Shown here: one piece after another, positions 24,848 to 34,091 of the stretch
Position numbering within the stretch: position 1 is the first letter of the stretch
Layout of the letters: each line of letters begins with the position of its first letter
Origin: Pedobacter sp. Leaf41
GTDB lineage: Bacteria > Bacteroidota > Bacteroidia > Sphingobacteriales > Sphingobacteriaceae
Length of the DNA stretch: 64,000 bases
NCBI RefSeq assembly: GCF_001422545.1
Contig: NZ_LMLE01000001.1
Coordinates: forward strand, 1,176,127-1,240,126
Direction: 5' to 3'
The notes under the pieces: model-generated
Seen by the model: the letters and a program-made list of their open reading frames with translations, nothing else
Told to the model about the DNA's origin: nothing
Databases searched by the model: none
Program-made: the position numbers and the translations under genes

Positions 24848-25894
24848 ATGAGCGTTCAGCAAACATCAACAGGAAAATTTATTGATGGCGAAGAAATTTT
24901 CGCACTCGAACTAACCAATAGCAAAGGCACTTACGTTAAGATTTTTAATTACGGTGCTATCATTAACAAATTTATAGTTCAAAATGATAAAGGTGAGATG
25001 CAGGATATTGTATTAGGCTTTGATTCTTTTGAGCAATATCTTGATCCTGAATATTTGAAGAACTATCCTTACTTCGGAGCGGTAATTGGTCGTTATGCAA
25101 ATCGCATCAAAGATGGTCGTTTCAGCATTGGCGATGAGCGCTTCCAATTGGTTCAAAATGCTGGTGCAGCAACGTTGCATGGTGGCAAGGTAGGTTTTGA
25201 TAGAAAAGTTTGGGATATTGTTGAAGTTGATGAAAATCAAAACTTGGTTACGTTAGAATATGAAAGTGAAGATGGGGAGGAAAATTTTCCAGGCAATTTA
25301 GTGATCTCGCTAACTTTTGAATTGACCGAGAATAATGAACTTATTTTAAGCTACGAAGCTGAAACAGATAAAGCTACTCCCATTAATTTAACCCACCATG
25401 GCTATTTTAACTTATCTCCAGATGGGGGAAATGTTGATAATCATCAACTTCAAATTTTTGGGTCGAATTATTTAGAGCAAGATGATAATTATTCAGTAAC
25501 TGGAAAATTAATTCCGGTAGCTGGAACACCGCTCGATTTTACACACCTAAAGGAAATTGGAAAAGATTGGGACCCTGAAGAAGGTTATGATCAGAGCTTT
25601 GTTCTTGATAAAATTTATGGTGATTTATCTCTAGCAAGTAAAACGAGCGAGTCAGAGAGTGGTTTAACATTAAGCGTTTACACTACCGAGCCTGTTGCAC
25701 ATTTATACACCGCAAAATACCTTGATGTAAAAAATGGTAAAGGCGGAAAAGATTACCAAGCTTACAGCGCTTTTTGCATTGAAACCCAGCATCACCCAAA
25801 TGGAATCAATATTCCTGAATTTCCAAGTACTATTTTACAGCCGGAGGATTTATACACACAAACTACAATTTATAAATTATCACTAGCCAAATAA
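24848..25894 (+). CDS. galM: Aldose 1-epimerase (galactose mutarotase)
   Basis: Interconverts alpha and beta anomers of galactose and glucose, feeding galactokinase. 348 aa from ATG 24848. NYGAIINKF strands, GRYANRIKDGRF, NLTHHGYFNLS (catalytic His) and ETQHHPNGINIPEFPSTIL (with the catalytic Glu region) are typical of GalM. The frame is open to 24806, but ATG 24848 leaves the divergent promoter free and matches the family. The DUF1398 gene follows after 2 bp, so they are likely cotranscribed. Confidence 0.92.
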   Translation: MSVQQTSTGKFIDGEEIFALELTNSKGTYVKIFNYGAIINKFIVQNDKGEMQDIVLGFDSFEQYLDPEYLKNYPYFGAVIGRYANRIKDGRFSIGDERFQLVQNAGAATLHGGKVGFDRKVWDIVEVDENQNLVTLEYESEDGEENFPGNLVISLTFELTENNELILSYEAETDKATPINLTHHGYFNLSPDGGNVDNHQLQIFGSNYLEQDDNYSVTGKLIPVAGTPLDFTHLKEIGKDWDPEEGYDQSFVLDKIYGDLSLASKTSESESGLTLSVYTTEPVAHLYTAKYLDVKNGKGGKDYQAYSAFCIETQHHPNGINIPEFPSTILQPEDLYTQTTIYKLSLAK

Positions 25895-25896
25895 AT

Positions 25897-26304
25897 ATGT
25901 TTAGCCTTCAAGATATTAAAACTGCAGAAGCGAAAATTAAAACCGGTGCTGATTTCCCTCAGTTTATAAAGGAAATTAAAGAAATGGGGGTAGTCAGAAA
26001 TGATGTTTATGTGTCTAACGGACTTTCCATTTATTTTGATGATGAAGACAATGCACAGCAGGCAAGTCCACAGGGGTATCCGGCACTTATCATTAACGAT
26101 GAATCATCTGAAGATAAATTGAGGCATGCATTAAAGATACACCAAAGCGGAGAAACCGATTATTGGACCTTCTGTAAGCAAGCTGCAGATGCTGGTGTAG
26201 AAAAGTGGGTGATTGATTTGGGAGCAATGACTTGTACCTATCTAGATAGTGAGGGGAATGAATTGGTGCGGGAGAAAATTCCAAAGCTTAAAGGCTGGAA
26301 ATAA
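25897..26304 (+). CDS. DUF1398 family protein
   Basis: 135 aa, soluble, resembling the YbcV/DUF1398 family: an N-terminal helix, GVVRNDVYVSNGLSIYFD, LKIHQSGETDYWTFCKQAADAGVEKWVIDL, and a DLGAMTCTYLDSEG segment. Function is unknown across the family. It sits 2 bp after galM, which suggests operon membership without proving a role in galactose metabolism. Confidence 0.85.
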   Translation: MFSLQDIKTAEAKIKTGADFPQFIKEIKEMGVVRNDVYVSNGLSIYFDDEDNAQQASPQGYPALIINDESSEDKLRHALKIHQSGETDYWTFCKQAADAGVEKWVIDLGAMTCTYLDSEGNELVREKIPKLKGWK

Positions 26305-26368
26305 AAACGAGTGAGTTGCAATTTCAAGGAAAATAGATAACGTTAGAAAACAGAATAAGCTAGCGTCA

Positions 26369-27229
26369 CTAAATTCTTTCCAGCACCAGTTTAACAGCCT
26401 GCTCTACAATTTTATTCGGTTCTTTGCTAAATTCAAAGTTTACGCGGCTTGCCAAAATTGCATTGATCGACAAGGCTTTATGGCCTAATATTTTAGCCAA
26501 TGCATAAATACCCGCTGTTTCCATTTCCAAATTTGTAATGCGATATTGATTGCTCTTGAAACTGTTTATTAAATTTATAAAGTTCGGTACAGCATTTTCC
26601 GCCCTCACTACCCGTCCCTGTGGCGCATAAAATCCAGGGGCAGTAATCGTAATTCCCCTAGGCAGATCCTTTCCAATAGTATTTAGTAAAGTGTCATTAG
26701 CAGCAGTTAAATAGGGGTTAATGTTTTTTAAGTGCCCGAAATGCCTACTAACGTCAGCCATTAAAGTTCTATCATCATCAGCAACTTGCTGAACATAATA
26801 GTTCATTAGGGCGTCCATTCCCAAACCATAATTCGAAGCCAAAATGGTACCTATCGGGATATCGGCCTGAACGGCACCAGAAGTACCCACACGAATAATA
26901 CTCAGCGACTTAAGATCTTTTTTAACCAATCTGGTTTCAAAATCTATATTGACCAAAGCGTCCAATTCGTTAAAAACAATATCTATGTTATCCGTACCAA
27001 TACCGGTAGAAAGCACCGACACCCGCTTTTTACCTACATAACCGGTATGCGTAATGAATTCTCTTTTGCCCTTTCTTAATTCTATTTCATCAAAATACTT
27101 ACTTACTTCAGCCACCCGATCTGGATCGCCAACCGTGATGACTGTTTCGGCAACGTCTTCTGGCAATAAATTTAAATGATAAATGCTTCCGTCTGGATTG
27201 ATGATTAAGTCGCTTTCGGATATTTTCAT
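26369..27229 (-). CDS. Nucleoside phosphorylase (uridine/purine phosphorylase-like)
   Basis: Phosphorolytic cleavage of nucleosides to base and ribose 1-phosphate. 286 aa with NP-I fold motifs: TVGDPDRVAEVSKYF (phosphate binding), VLSTGIGTDNIDIV, RVGTSGAVQ, and NLEMETAGIYALAKILGHK with the Glu-Met-Glu ribose site. The EMETAG and overall arrangement favour the uridine phosphorylase branch. Substrate is not certain. It converges with the galM/DUF1398 unit. Confidence 0.85.
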   Translation of the reverse strand: MKISESDLIINPDGSIYHLNLLPEDVAETVITVGDPDRVAEVSKYFDEIELRKGKREFITHTGYVGKKRVSVLSTGIGTDNIDIVFNELDALVNIDFETRLVKKDLKSLSIIRVGTSGAVQADIPIGTILASNYGLGMDALMNYYVQQVADDDRTLMADVSRHFGHLKNINPYLTAANDTLLNTIGKDLPRGITITAPGFYAPQGRVVRAENAVPNFINLINSFKSNQYRITNLEMETAGIYALAKILGHKALSINAILASRVNFEFSKEPNKIVEQAVKLVLERI

Positions 27230-27265
27230 AATTGCTTAGTTTGAAATTAAATTTTGTTTGGGCAC

Positions 27266-27880
27266 TTAAGTGGTTTGGAGATATTTCAGTTTTACGTTGC
27301 TTATTTTATCAAACTTACTTAAAACCTGATTCAACTGTGCCTTTCTCACCTCAAGTTTCAAAATGCAATTGGCATCGAAGTGTTGCTGTAGAATAAGCAG
27401 GCTTTCCTCTTTAACCAGTTTCATCACATCATTCATCTGAAGATAATCAAAATGTACTTCGTACAGATCATTTATTGTTTTAGTAACAATTTTCGCAGAG
27501 GCAATAGCATCCAAACTAGCATTTTTATAGGCATTTATTAAACCAGGAACACCTAATAATGTGCCACCAAAATAACGGACCACCACGATCGCTATGTTTG
27601 TAAGATCGGCAGAAAGTAAGCAATTCAAAATTGGTCTGCCAGCAGTACCTGAGGGTTCGCCATCATCGTTAATACGAAAAACAGAACGATCAGGAGTTAA
27701 ACGATAGGCAAAACACCAATGTCTAGCCTTAGCATGTTCGTTGCGAAGATTTGCAATAATAGGCTTTACCTCATCTTCATTGCGGATAGGATAGGCGTAA
27801 GCGATGAATTTACTGCCTTTATCACGAAAAATTCCTTCTGAAGGACTTTCTATCGTTTTATAGGAATCATCGAACAGCAT
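27266..27880 (-). CDS. YigZ/IMPACT family protein
   Basis: 204 aa from ATG 27880 (an upstream start at 27913 would lie deep in the transporter gene). The IMPACT N-terminal domain contains the family block NDDGEPSGTAGRPIL and RYFGGTLLGVPGL, with a C-terminal DUF1949-like ferredoxin-type domain. Relatives are linked to translation or ribosome stress, with roles poorly defined in bacteria. It overlaps the transporter gene by 14 bp, indicating one operon with ribD. Confidence 0.85.
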   Translation of the reverse strand: MLFDDSYKTIESPSEGIFRDKGSKFIAYAYPIRNEDEVKPIIANLRNEHAKARHWCFAYRLTPDRSVFRINDDGEPSGTAGRPILNCLLSADLTNIAIVVVRYFGGTLLGVPGLINAYKNASLDAIASAKIVTKTINDLYEVHFDYLQMNDVMKLVKEESLLILQQHFDANCILKLEVRKAQLNQVLSKFDKISNVKLKYLQTT

Positions 27881-28733
27881 TTTGGGAAAGGGTAATAAAG
27901 ATGACGGCAGCAAGCGCTAAGACGATTCCGAGGTAGTTTATTTTTGTTAATTTCTCCTTAAATATGATGATTCCAAATAAACTTCCCACAACGATTACCC
28001 CCATATTCATTGCTGCAAAAACCGTTGATGGATTGTTGGACAAGGCTTTATGGGCTTTCATATAGAACAAAATGTTACCAAAATTAAATAACCCTAAAAC
28101 CAAGCCGCAAGCCAAGTTTACAAGCTGAATCTTGATTTTTCTAATGATCATTAATACGATTACAATGATCAGCGAAACGATAAACGCTAGGCAAAAAACA
28201 ACGAAGAGCGAGGTTGTGTATGGAAGTAAATTATATAAGGCAATTTGTTTAAAGAGTACATCTATAACTCCAAAACCTATAAAAACCATTAATGGATAAA
28301 TCCAATTTCCCTGATTTTCCTTTTGAACAGTTTTTCGAAGGAAAGTTAAAAATATAGCGGGAAACCCGACTAATAAACCAATTATTTTTAATTGATTAAA
28401 ATCTTCACTGAATATAAAATAAGCAGCCAAAATCGGGATAAAAAGAGATAATCGCTGGGCGATATCGGTTTTTACAATACCAAGATTTCTTATTGAGGCA
28501 GCCAAAAGTAAAAACACTGAAGGCAATAATACTGCTAGCGATAAGTAAATTGACCATGGTGCGCTAGCATTTACAATGATAATATCTGGCTTAAAGAAAA
28601 TATAACATAAGATTAAAGCAGCAAAATAATTTATTGTAACTGCCTGAATGATATTGATTTGATAGCGTTTTGCCAATTTTAGCAATACGGCAACTGTAAC
28701 GCTGCAGCAAATGCTTAATAGTATGTATATCAT
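27867..28733 (-). CDS. EamA/DMT-superfamily transporter
   Basis: 288 aa with about ten hydrophobic helices arranged as two EamA repeats, typical of drug/metabolite exporters. The substrate cannot be predicted. It abuts ribD directly (28733/28734) and overlaps the YigZ gene, giving a three-gene minus-strand unit ribD-transporter-yigZ. Confidence 0.85.
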   Translation of the reverse strand: MIYILLSICCSVTVAVLLKLAKRYQINIIQAVTINYFAALILCYIFFKPDIIIVNASAPWSIYLSLAVLLPSVFLLLAASIRNLGIVKTDIAQRLSLFIPILAAYFIFSEDFNQLKIIGLLVGFPAIFLTFLRKTVQKENQGNWIYPLMVFIGFGVIDVLFKQIALYNLLPYTTSLFVVFCLAFIVSLIIVIVLMIIRKIKIQLVNLACGLVLGLFNFGNILFYMKAHKALSNNPSTVFAAMNMGVIVVGSLFGIIIFKEKLTKINYLGIVLALAAVIFITLSQNAVR

Positions 28734-29786
28734 TTAGTTGTGCTGATTAATATAGATGGATAGTTGATCAGAACCAACCCGGATTTGTTCTTGTAAACGA
28801 CCGTTGATGACTGGTGAGGGAATACCGTCGTTCCAACTGCCTTTAGAATTAAAAATTCTGGCTTCATCCCAGATATTAGCGTCCAGAAATTGCTTTAAAA
28901 TATTTGCACCACCTTCAACAATTACCGATTGCGTATCCATCAAATAAAGTTGAAAGGCTATTTTTTGAGCCAGATAGAAGTGCATATCTTCCATTTGAAT
29001 GTAGTGAACATTTCCAACCACATCTGTTTTAATTTCATTAAAGATGATTGTCTTAGCTTCATCATTAAAAATGTGGTTGTTTTGTGGAACGTCGAGATTC
29101 TTATCAATTACAAGGCGAATGGGATTTTTGCCTGGCCACTCTCGTGCCGTGAGTTGAGGATTATCGATGATGGCCGTTTTCTTACCAATTAAAATGGCAT
29201 CTTCCTGTGTACGCCATTCATGGGCCATTCTTTTGGCTAAAGCGCCACTTATCCATTTTTGGTGACCAAAATTGGTTGCAAAATACCCGTTTGCGGTTTC
29301 TGCCCATTTAAGAATGATATACGGGCGCTGCTGCTGAATTCTTGTGAAAAATCTTCGGTTAAAATATTTGCACTCTTCCTCTAAAACACCACTTATTACT
29401 TCTATACCCGCGTTTTTTAACTTTTCAATCCCTTTGCCATCTACACCAGAAAACGGATCACGATTGCCAACTACCACTTTTTTCAATTGATGTTTTACAA
29501 ATAAATCGGCACAGGGAGGGGTTTTACCAAAATGCGCACAAGGTTCTAAGTTTACGTAAGCAATGGCTTCTTTTAATAAATCAGTACCTTCATCACCATA
29601 CTGATCGAAAACCGATTTTATAGCATTCGGTTCTGCATGGGCCTTACCAAATTCTTGATGATAACCTTCACCGATAATTTTCCCATTATGAACAATTACG
29701 CAGCCAACCATTGGGTTAGGACTTACATTTCCAATTGGTAAAGCCGCCAGCTCTAAGCAGCGTTTCATGTAAAATTCGTTGGTCAT
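28734..29786 (-). CDS. ribD: Bifunctional riboflavin deaminase/reductase
   Basis: Carries out two steps of riboflavin synthesis. The deaminase domain covers residues 1-145 with zinc ligands His50 (HAEPNA), Cys83 and Cys92 (PCAHFGKTPPC). The reductase domain covers about 150-350, with KWAETANGYF and VEGGANILKQFL. The length of 350 aa is usual. A TATTTTTG element ends only 5 bp before the ATG, raising the possibility of a leaderless mRNA. No FMN riboswitch fits in the 80-bp gap to prmC. Confidence 0.92.
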   Translation of the reverse strand: MTNEFYMKRCLELAALPIGNVSPNPMVGCVIVHNGKIIGEGYHQEFGKAHAEPNAIKSVFDQYGDEGTDLLKEAIAYVNLEPCAHFGKTPPCADLFVKHQLKKVVVGNRDPFSGVDGKGIEKLKNAGIEVISGVLEEECKYFNRRFFTRIQQQRPYIILKWAETANGYFATNFGHQKWISGALAKRMAHEWRTQEDAILIGKKTAIIDNPQLTAREWPGKNPIRLVIDKNLDVPQNNHIFNDEAKTIIFNEIKTDVVGNVHYIQMEDMHFYLAQKIAFQLYLMDTQSVIVEGGANILKQFLDANIWDEARIFNSKGSWNDGIPSPVINGRLQEQIRVGSDQLSIYINQHN

Positions 29787-29791
29787 TTGCG

Positions 29792-29799
29792 CAAAAATA
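29792..29799 (-). promoter_or_regulatory. Putative -7 element (TATTTTTG) of ribD
   Basis: Exact TAnnTTTG match on the minus strand, 5 bp before the ribD ATG. No -33 TTG at 19-21 bp spacing was seen (a TTTG lies about 24 bp upstream). Confidence 0.35.
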
Positions 29800-29866
29800 C
29801 TAAAAAATGAGCCATTAGCGGTACAAACATCATTGATATGGTTTCAAAAATATTAATTTTACAACG

Positions 29867-30748
29867 ATGAAATTAGGAGAGTTAGAAGAGCATTTCAAAG
29901 AAGAACTAAGTCAACAATATGATGGTGATGAAGCCAGAGAGATCTTTAGCCTGGCTGCAGAACACGTTTTGAAATTTTCACCAGGGAGATTGCGCATGAT
30001 GGGCGATAGTGTAATGGACTTCGTTCATTTCCAAAAACTGCTAAGTATCCTAAACGATTTGATCATTGGAAAACCCATTCAATACATATTGGGTGAAGCC
30101 CATTTCTATGGTTTAGTCTTTATCGTGAATGAAAATGTACTCATTCCAAGGCCCGAGACAGAAGAGTTGGTAGATTGGATTATTTCAGCCCTTAAGCTTA
30201 AGCCAACTGACTCGATTAAAATTTTAGATATTGGAACAGGCTCGGGTTGCATTCCAATTACACTAAAAAAGCACCTGTCGAAAGCATCAGTTTCAACATT
30301 AGATGTTTCTGCTGATGCACTTGAAGTAGCGCAACGAAATGCGGTTCAGCTGAATACACCACTGTCCTTTATTCATGCGAATATCCTGAAATATTCAGGT
30401 GAAGAAAAATATGATGTAATTGTGAGTAATCCGCCATATATCAGAGAATTAGAAAAAATAGATATGCATTCTAATGTATTGAATTACGAGCCAAAGCTGG
30501 CCTTGTTTGTTGATGATAATAATCCATTGATTTTTTACAACGCTATTTCGGATTTTGCCAAAACCAACTTAAAGCCGACCGGTAATTTGTACCTCGAGAT
30601 TAATGAATTTTTATCATCTGAAACTATGGAAATGCTTTCAGCTAAAGGATTTACAAGTATCGATTTGAGAAAAGATATGCAGGGCAAAAACCGAATGATT
30701 AAAGCGAGCTTTGATCAGGCAATTACGATCGCGGATGAAACTGCGTGA
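29867..30748 (+). CDS. prmC: Release factor glutamine methyltransferase
   Basis: Methylates the GGQ glutamine of translation release factors RF1/RF2. 293 aa: an N-terminal helical domain (1-90), then a Rossmann SAM domain with DIGTGSGCIPITL (121-133) and the catalytic NPPYI at 188-192. RPETEELV precedes motif I, as in PrmC. The 3' end overlaps the convergent xerD gene by 26 bp. Confidence 0.93.
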   Translation: MKLGELEEHFKEELSQQYDGDEAREIFSLAAEHVLKFSPGRLRMMGDSVMDFVHFQKLLSILNDLIIGKPIQYILGEAHFYGLVFIVNENVLIPRPETEELVDWIISALKLKPTDSIKILDIGTGSGCIPITLKKHLSKASVSTLDVSADALEVAQRNAVQLNTPLSFIHANILKYSGEEKYDVIVSNPPYIRELEKIDMHSNVLNYEPKLALFVDDNNPLIFYNAISDFAKTNLKPTGNLYLEINEFLSSETMEMLSAKGFTSIDLRKDMQGKNRMIKASFDQAITIADETA

Positions 30749-31622
30749 TTACTTCCCGCAAGTAATCCCTATCGATATGGGTGTAAATTTCAGTTGTCGT
30801 AATACTGGAATGACCCAGCATTTCTTGTACTGCTCGTAAATCGGCGCCACCTTCTATTAAATGTGTTGCAAAAGAATGGCGCAAAGTGTGCGGACTAATT
30901 GTTTTCTTGAGGCCGGTAGCTACAGCAAGGCTTTTAACGAGGTTAAAAACAGAAATACGGGAAAGTTTTGCGCCGAAACGATTAAGGAAAATAAAATTTT
31001 CATTTCCCTTTTTTATAGTCATGTGATTGCGAACTTGGTTTAAGTAAATGTCCAACAGTTTTAAAGCAACGCCGCCAACAGGAACCAAACGCTCTTTGTT
31101 CCCTTTGCCAATAACTTTTATAAATTCAATTTGTGGATATAAGTTCGAAATTTTCAAATCCGTTAATTCAGACACCCTTAATCCACAGCCGTAAAGCACC
31201 TCTATAATGGCTTTATTACGCATTCCTTCTGGTTTCGAAGCATCAATAGCTTCGATAAGGCCATTGATTTCGTGAATATTCAGCATATCAGGTAACTTTC
31301 GACTCAATTTTGGTGCTTCGATCAATGCCATCGGATCGATTTGAATGACCTCTTCCAACATTAAATAGGTGAAAAATGCTTTCATACCTGAAATTACCCG
31401 GGCTTGCGTACTGGCTAGCATACCCAGGTTATTTAACCAGCTGATGAATGATCTGATATCAGAGGCCTTAATATCTGTTAATTTGGTTTCTTCTTCGATA
31501 GCTTCGAAATACTGGCTCAATTTAGCGATATCATTCAAATATGCCTGTACAGAATGATCAGAAAGCGACCTCTCTAATTTTAAGTAAGCTCTAAATCCTT
31601 TAATATATGATTGCCAAAGCAT
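30723..31622 (-). CDS. xerD: Tyrosine recombinase, XerD-like
   Basis: Site-specific recombinase, probably resolving chromosome dimers at dif with a XerC partner. 299 aa: SAM-like N-terminal core-binding domain (1-90) and catalytic domain with GCGLRVSEL (Arg), HTLRHSFATHL (His-x-x-Arg), LGHSS, and the nucleophile Tyr280 in IYTHIDRDYL. The standard length and absence of att sites or cargo argue for a housekeeping recombinase rather than an integrase. XerC versus XerD cannot be settled from this alone. Confidence 0.88.
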   Translation of the reverse strand: MLWQSYIKGFRAYLKLERSLSDHSVQAYLNDIAKLSQYFEAIEEETKLTDIKASDIRSFISWLNNLGMLASTQARVISGMKAFFTYLMLEEVIQIDPMALIEAPKLSRKLPDMLNIHEINGLIEAIDASKPEGMRNKAIIEVLYGCGLRVSELTDLKISNLYPQIEFIKVIGKGNKERLVPVGGVALKLLDIYLNQVRNHMTIKKGNENFIFLNRFGAKLSRISVFNLVKSLAVATGLKKTISPHTLRHSFATHLIEGGADLRAVQEMLGHSSITTTEIYTHIDRDYLREVITQFHPRS

Positions 31623-31682
31623 GCTTTTATTTAAGATTTTTTATAACATTGCAACGTTACAACATAAAACCATTAATTGATC

Positions 31683-32102
31683 ATGAAAATTCAAATAATT
31701 AACGGCCCAAATTTAAATTTACTTGGCGTTCGTGAACCTTCTATTTATGGCAATATCAGCATTGAAGATTATGTGAAGGAGCTTAAATTATTATATCCCA
31801 ACGTAGAAATAGCGTATTTTCAAAGCAATGTAGAGGGCGAACTAATTAACAAGTTACATGAAGTTGGCTTTAATTATGATGGGGTAGTGCTAAATGCAGG
31901 TGGTTATACACATACTTCTGTAGCGATTGCTGATGCCATTGCCGCAGTTAGAACACCAGTGGTTGAGGTTCACGTATCAAACATTTATGCCCGTGAAGAA
32001 TATAGACATGTATCTTTAACCGGAAAAAATTGCCAGGGCGTTTTAACCGGGTTTGGAATGAAAGGTTATCGTTTAGCTATTGAAAGTTTAATACAGAAGT
32101 AA
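31683..32102 (+). CDS. aroQ: 3-Dehydroquinate dehydratase, type II
   Basis: Third step of the shikimate pathway. 139 aa from ATG 31683; a TTG two codons earlier is less likely. The signature IINGPNLNLLGVREPSIYG with the catalytic Tyr of the flexible loop, LNAGGYTHTSVAIADAI, and EVHVSNIYAREEYRH are all typical of dodecameric AroQ enzymes. It stands alone between the xerD start and the glycosyltransferase 3' end. Confidence 0.93.
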   Translation: MKIQIINGPNLNLLGVREPSIYGNISIEDYVKELKLLYPNVEIAYFQSNVEGELINKLHEVGFNYDGVVLNAGGYTHTSVAIADAIAAVRTPVVEVHVSNIYAREEYRHVSLTGKNCQGVLTGFGMKGYRLAIESLIQK

Positions 32103-32162
32103 GCAGCTTATTCTAATCAAGATGCATTTTCACAGCATCCGATAACTCGATGAAGTTATAGA

Positions 32163-33176
32163 TTAGTAAAGTTTACTAAAATATTTAATTTTCTTGATGA
32201 AGAATGCCCAAACTACGCTGTTGTTATATACTCCAGCATGTGCAGCATAAGGCTTCTGTATCGATCTCCGTTTTCTGTTTGTTTTGGCAATCGATTTTAT
32301 GAAATGCCAATGTCCTCTTGTTACAGCCAATGTAAATTTAGGTTTTCCCGATAATAGGAAGTGCCACCAGGCCACAAAATCTATCCACATTCTAATGCCA
32401 ATTCTAAAAAAAGCATCACTTGCAGGCAAATTTTTCTGCATAATGATCAGGTTGTTCCTGAAATTTAGATAAGTTTTAAAAGGGTTTTCAGTTTGTAATG
32501 TACCGCCGCCAACATGAAAGACTTCTGAAGTTGGGCAGTACATAATTTTGTAATTTAAATTTTTCAATCGCCAGCACAAATCTATTTCTTCCATGTGTGC
32601 AAACAAGTCGGCATCCAGGCCTCCTGTTTCTATCCAGCATCTGCTTTTAATAAAAAACGCTGCACCACTTGCCCAAAATATTTCTTTTTGATCGTTGTAT
32701 TGGCCCTCATCCGACTCGTAAACATTAAATAAACGACCTCGACAAAATGGATAGGCATAAATATCCAGATAACCACCGGCGGCACCCGCATATTCAAAAT
32801 CGCTTTTCTTTAACTGTGATTTAATTTTTGGCTGCGCCGCCGCGATAGAATCATCGCTTTCCATTAAATCGATAACGGGCCTAACCCAGTTGGATGTCAC
32901 TTCAACATCCGAATTTAAGAGCACGAAATATTCTGCTTCAACCCGCTCCAAAACCTTATTATAACCACCGGCAAAACCATAGTTTAAATCGTTTTTGATG
33001 ATTTTAACTGTAGGGAAATGCGTTTGTAAAAATGCTACAGAATCATCTGTAGATGCATTATCGCCTACAATAATTTGCAGATTATCGTATTGGGTAAGTA
33101 ATATTCCTGGTAAAAATTTTTGTAGAAAAGCCTTTCCATTCCAGTTTAATATGACAACGGCTACTGAAGGATTCAT
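32163..33176 (-). CDS. Glycosyltransferase family 2
   Basis: Inverting sugar transferase of 337 aa, GT-A fold. It starts VAVVILNWNGKAFL, has DNASTDDSVAFL (nucleotide binding) and a DxD-like LNSDVEV, then the acceptor-side block EIDLCWRLKNLNYKIMYC and VFHVGGGT. This is the rhamnosyltransferase-like GT2 subtype. It is 4 bp from the LpxL-like acyltransferase gene, so a role in cell-surface glycan or lipopolysaccharide assembly is likely. The sugar is unknown. Confidence 0.9.
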   Translation of the reverse strand: MNPSVAVVILNWNGKAFLQKFLPGILLTQYDNLQIIVGDNASTDDSVAFLQTHFPTVKIIKNDLNYGFAGGYNKVLERVEAEYFVLLNSDVEVTSNWVRPVIDLMESDDSIAAAQPKIKSQLKKSDFEYAGAAGGYLDIYAYPFCRGRLFNVYESDEGQYNDQKEIFWASGAAFFIKSRCWIETGGLDADLFAHMEEIDLCWRLKNLNYKIMYCPTSEVFHVGGGTLQTENPFKTYLNFRNNLIIMQKNLPASDAFFRIGIRMWIDFVAWWHFLLSGKPKFTLAVTRGHWHFIKSIAKTNRKRRSIQKPYAAHAGVYNNSVVWAFFIKKIKYFSKLY

Positions 33177-33180
33177 GTTG

Positions 33181-34053
33181 TTATTCGGGTTTAAATTTCC
33201 AGCGTTTATGGCTCCATAACCAATATTGAGGCTGTTCTTTTATAATATCTTCTAAGAATTTAAAGTGCAAGTTAGTAATCTCGTATTCATCCATTAATGA
33301 AGGGTTTAAACACATAGGCAAAACCTCAACATGGTAATAGCCTTTCTTCACTACTGTAACTTTAAAATAATAAATAGGTCTGTTGGTTGATTTGGCAATT
33401 TTTTCTAATCCTAATAATGCTGCTGTAGGCTGATTTAAAAAATTGACGAAATATTTGGTTTCCTGACGGGTAGGGGCCTGGTCTGTTGCAAAACAAAATA
33501 ATGTAGGTTCGTTTTTATAAGCAGCCAAGCCTCTTAAAGTTTGGCGCATGGCGATAAAAATATTTCCATATTTTGTTCTGAAACCGTTAAACCACGCTTC
33601 GAAGATTTTATTGGTCAGCGGTTTATAAATCACCATTGTTTTAGCAGAAATATTTAATCCCAAAGCCAACGTTCCCAATTCCCAATTTCCGTAATGCCCG
33701 GTACAGGCCAAAACACTTTCGCCAGCATTAAAATGTTTCTCCAATTGCTCCAAGCCCGAAAATTTCACCCTTTTTAAAGTTTCTTTTTCCGAGATGGTGG
33801 TCATTTTAACGATTTCAAAAATGAGTTCTGCTAAAAAAAGAAAATATTTTTTCTCTACAATGATAATTTCATCACTTGATTTTTCGGGAAAAGAGTTCAC
33901 TAAATTCTGTCTAACTACTTTTTTTCTATAACCGATTACATAATAAAGAAGATAATATAGTAATCTTGCAAAAAAAAATAAAACAGGCAGTGGTAGTATC
34001 GACACGAGGTATAAAAAAAATACGCCAATGTGCGCCATCACTCTTTTAATCAT
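33181..34053 (-). CDS. LpxL/HtrB-type lipid A acyltransferase
   Basis: Inner-membrane acyltransferase of 290 aa that would add a secondary acyl chain to lipid A or a related lipid. An N-terminal membrane anchor (residues 10-40) is followed by the catalytic HxxxxE motif, HYGNWE at 120-125 (CTGHYGNWELG). The DQAPTRQETKYFVNFLNQP segment with the second conserved region is present. Operon with the downstream glycosyltransferase (4-bp gap). Only 38 bp separate it from the divergent wbqC start. Confidence 0.88.
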   Translation of the reverse strand: MIKRVMAHIGVFFLYLVSILPLPVLFFFARLLYYLLYYVIGYRKKVVRQNLVNSFPEKSSDEIIIVEKKYFLFLAELIFEIVKMTTISEKETLKRVKFSGLEQLEKHFNAGESVLACTGHYGNWELGTLALGLNISAKTMVIYKPLTNKIFEAWFNGFRTKYGNIFIAMRQTLRGLAAYKNEPTLFCFATDQAPTRQETKYFVNFLNQPTAALLGLEKIAKSTNRPIYYFKVTVVKKGYYHVEVLPMCLNPSLMDEYEITNLHFKFLEDIIKEQPQYWLWSHKRWKFKPE

Positions 34054-34091
34054 TATTTTTATTGGTTTCAGCTACAAACATAAATTTTCAA

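Noticed and set aside
30723..31622. Integrase of a genomic island
   Set aside because: Length and motifs fit housekeeping Xer recombinases, and no att repeats, tRNA target or cargo genes are nearby.
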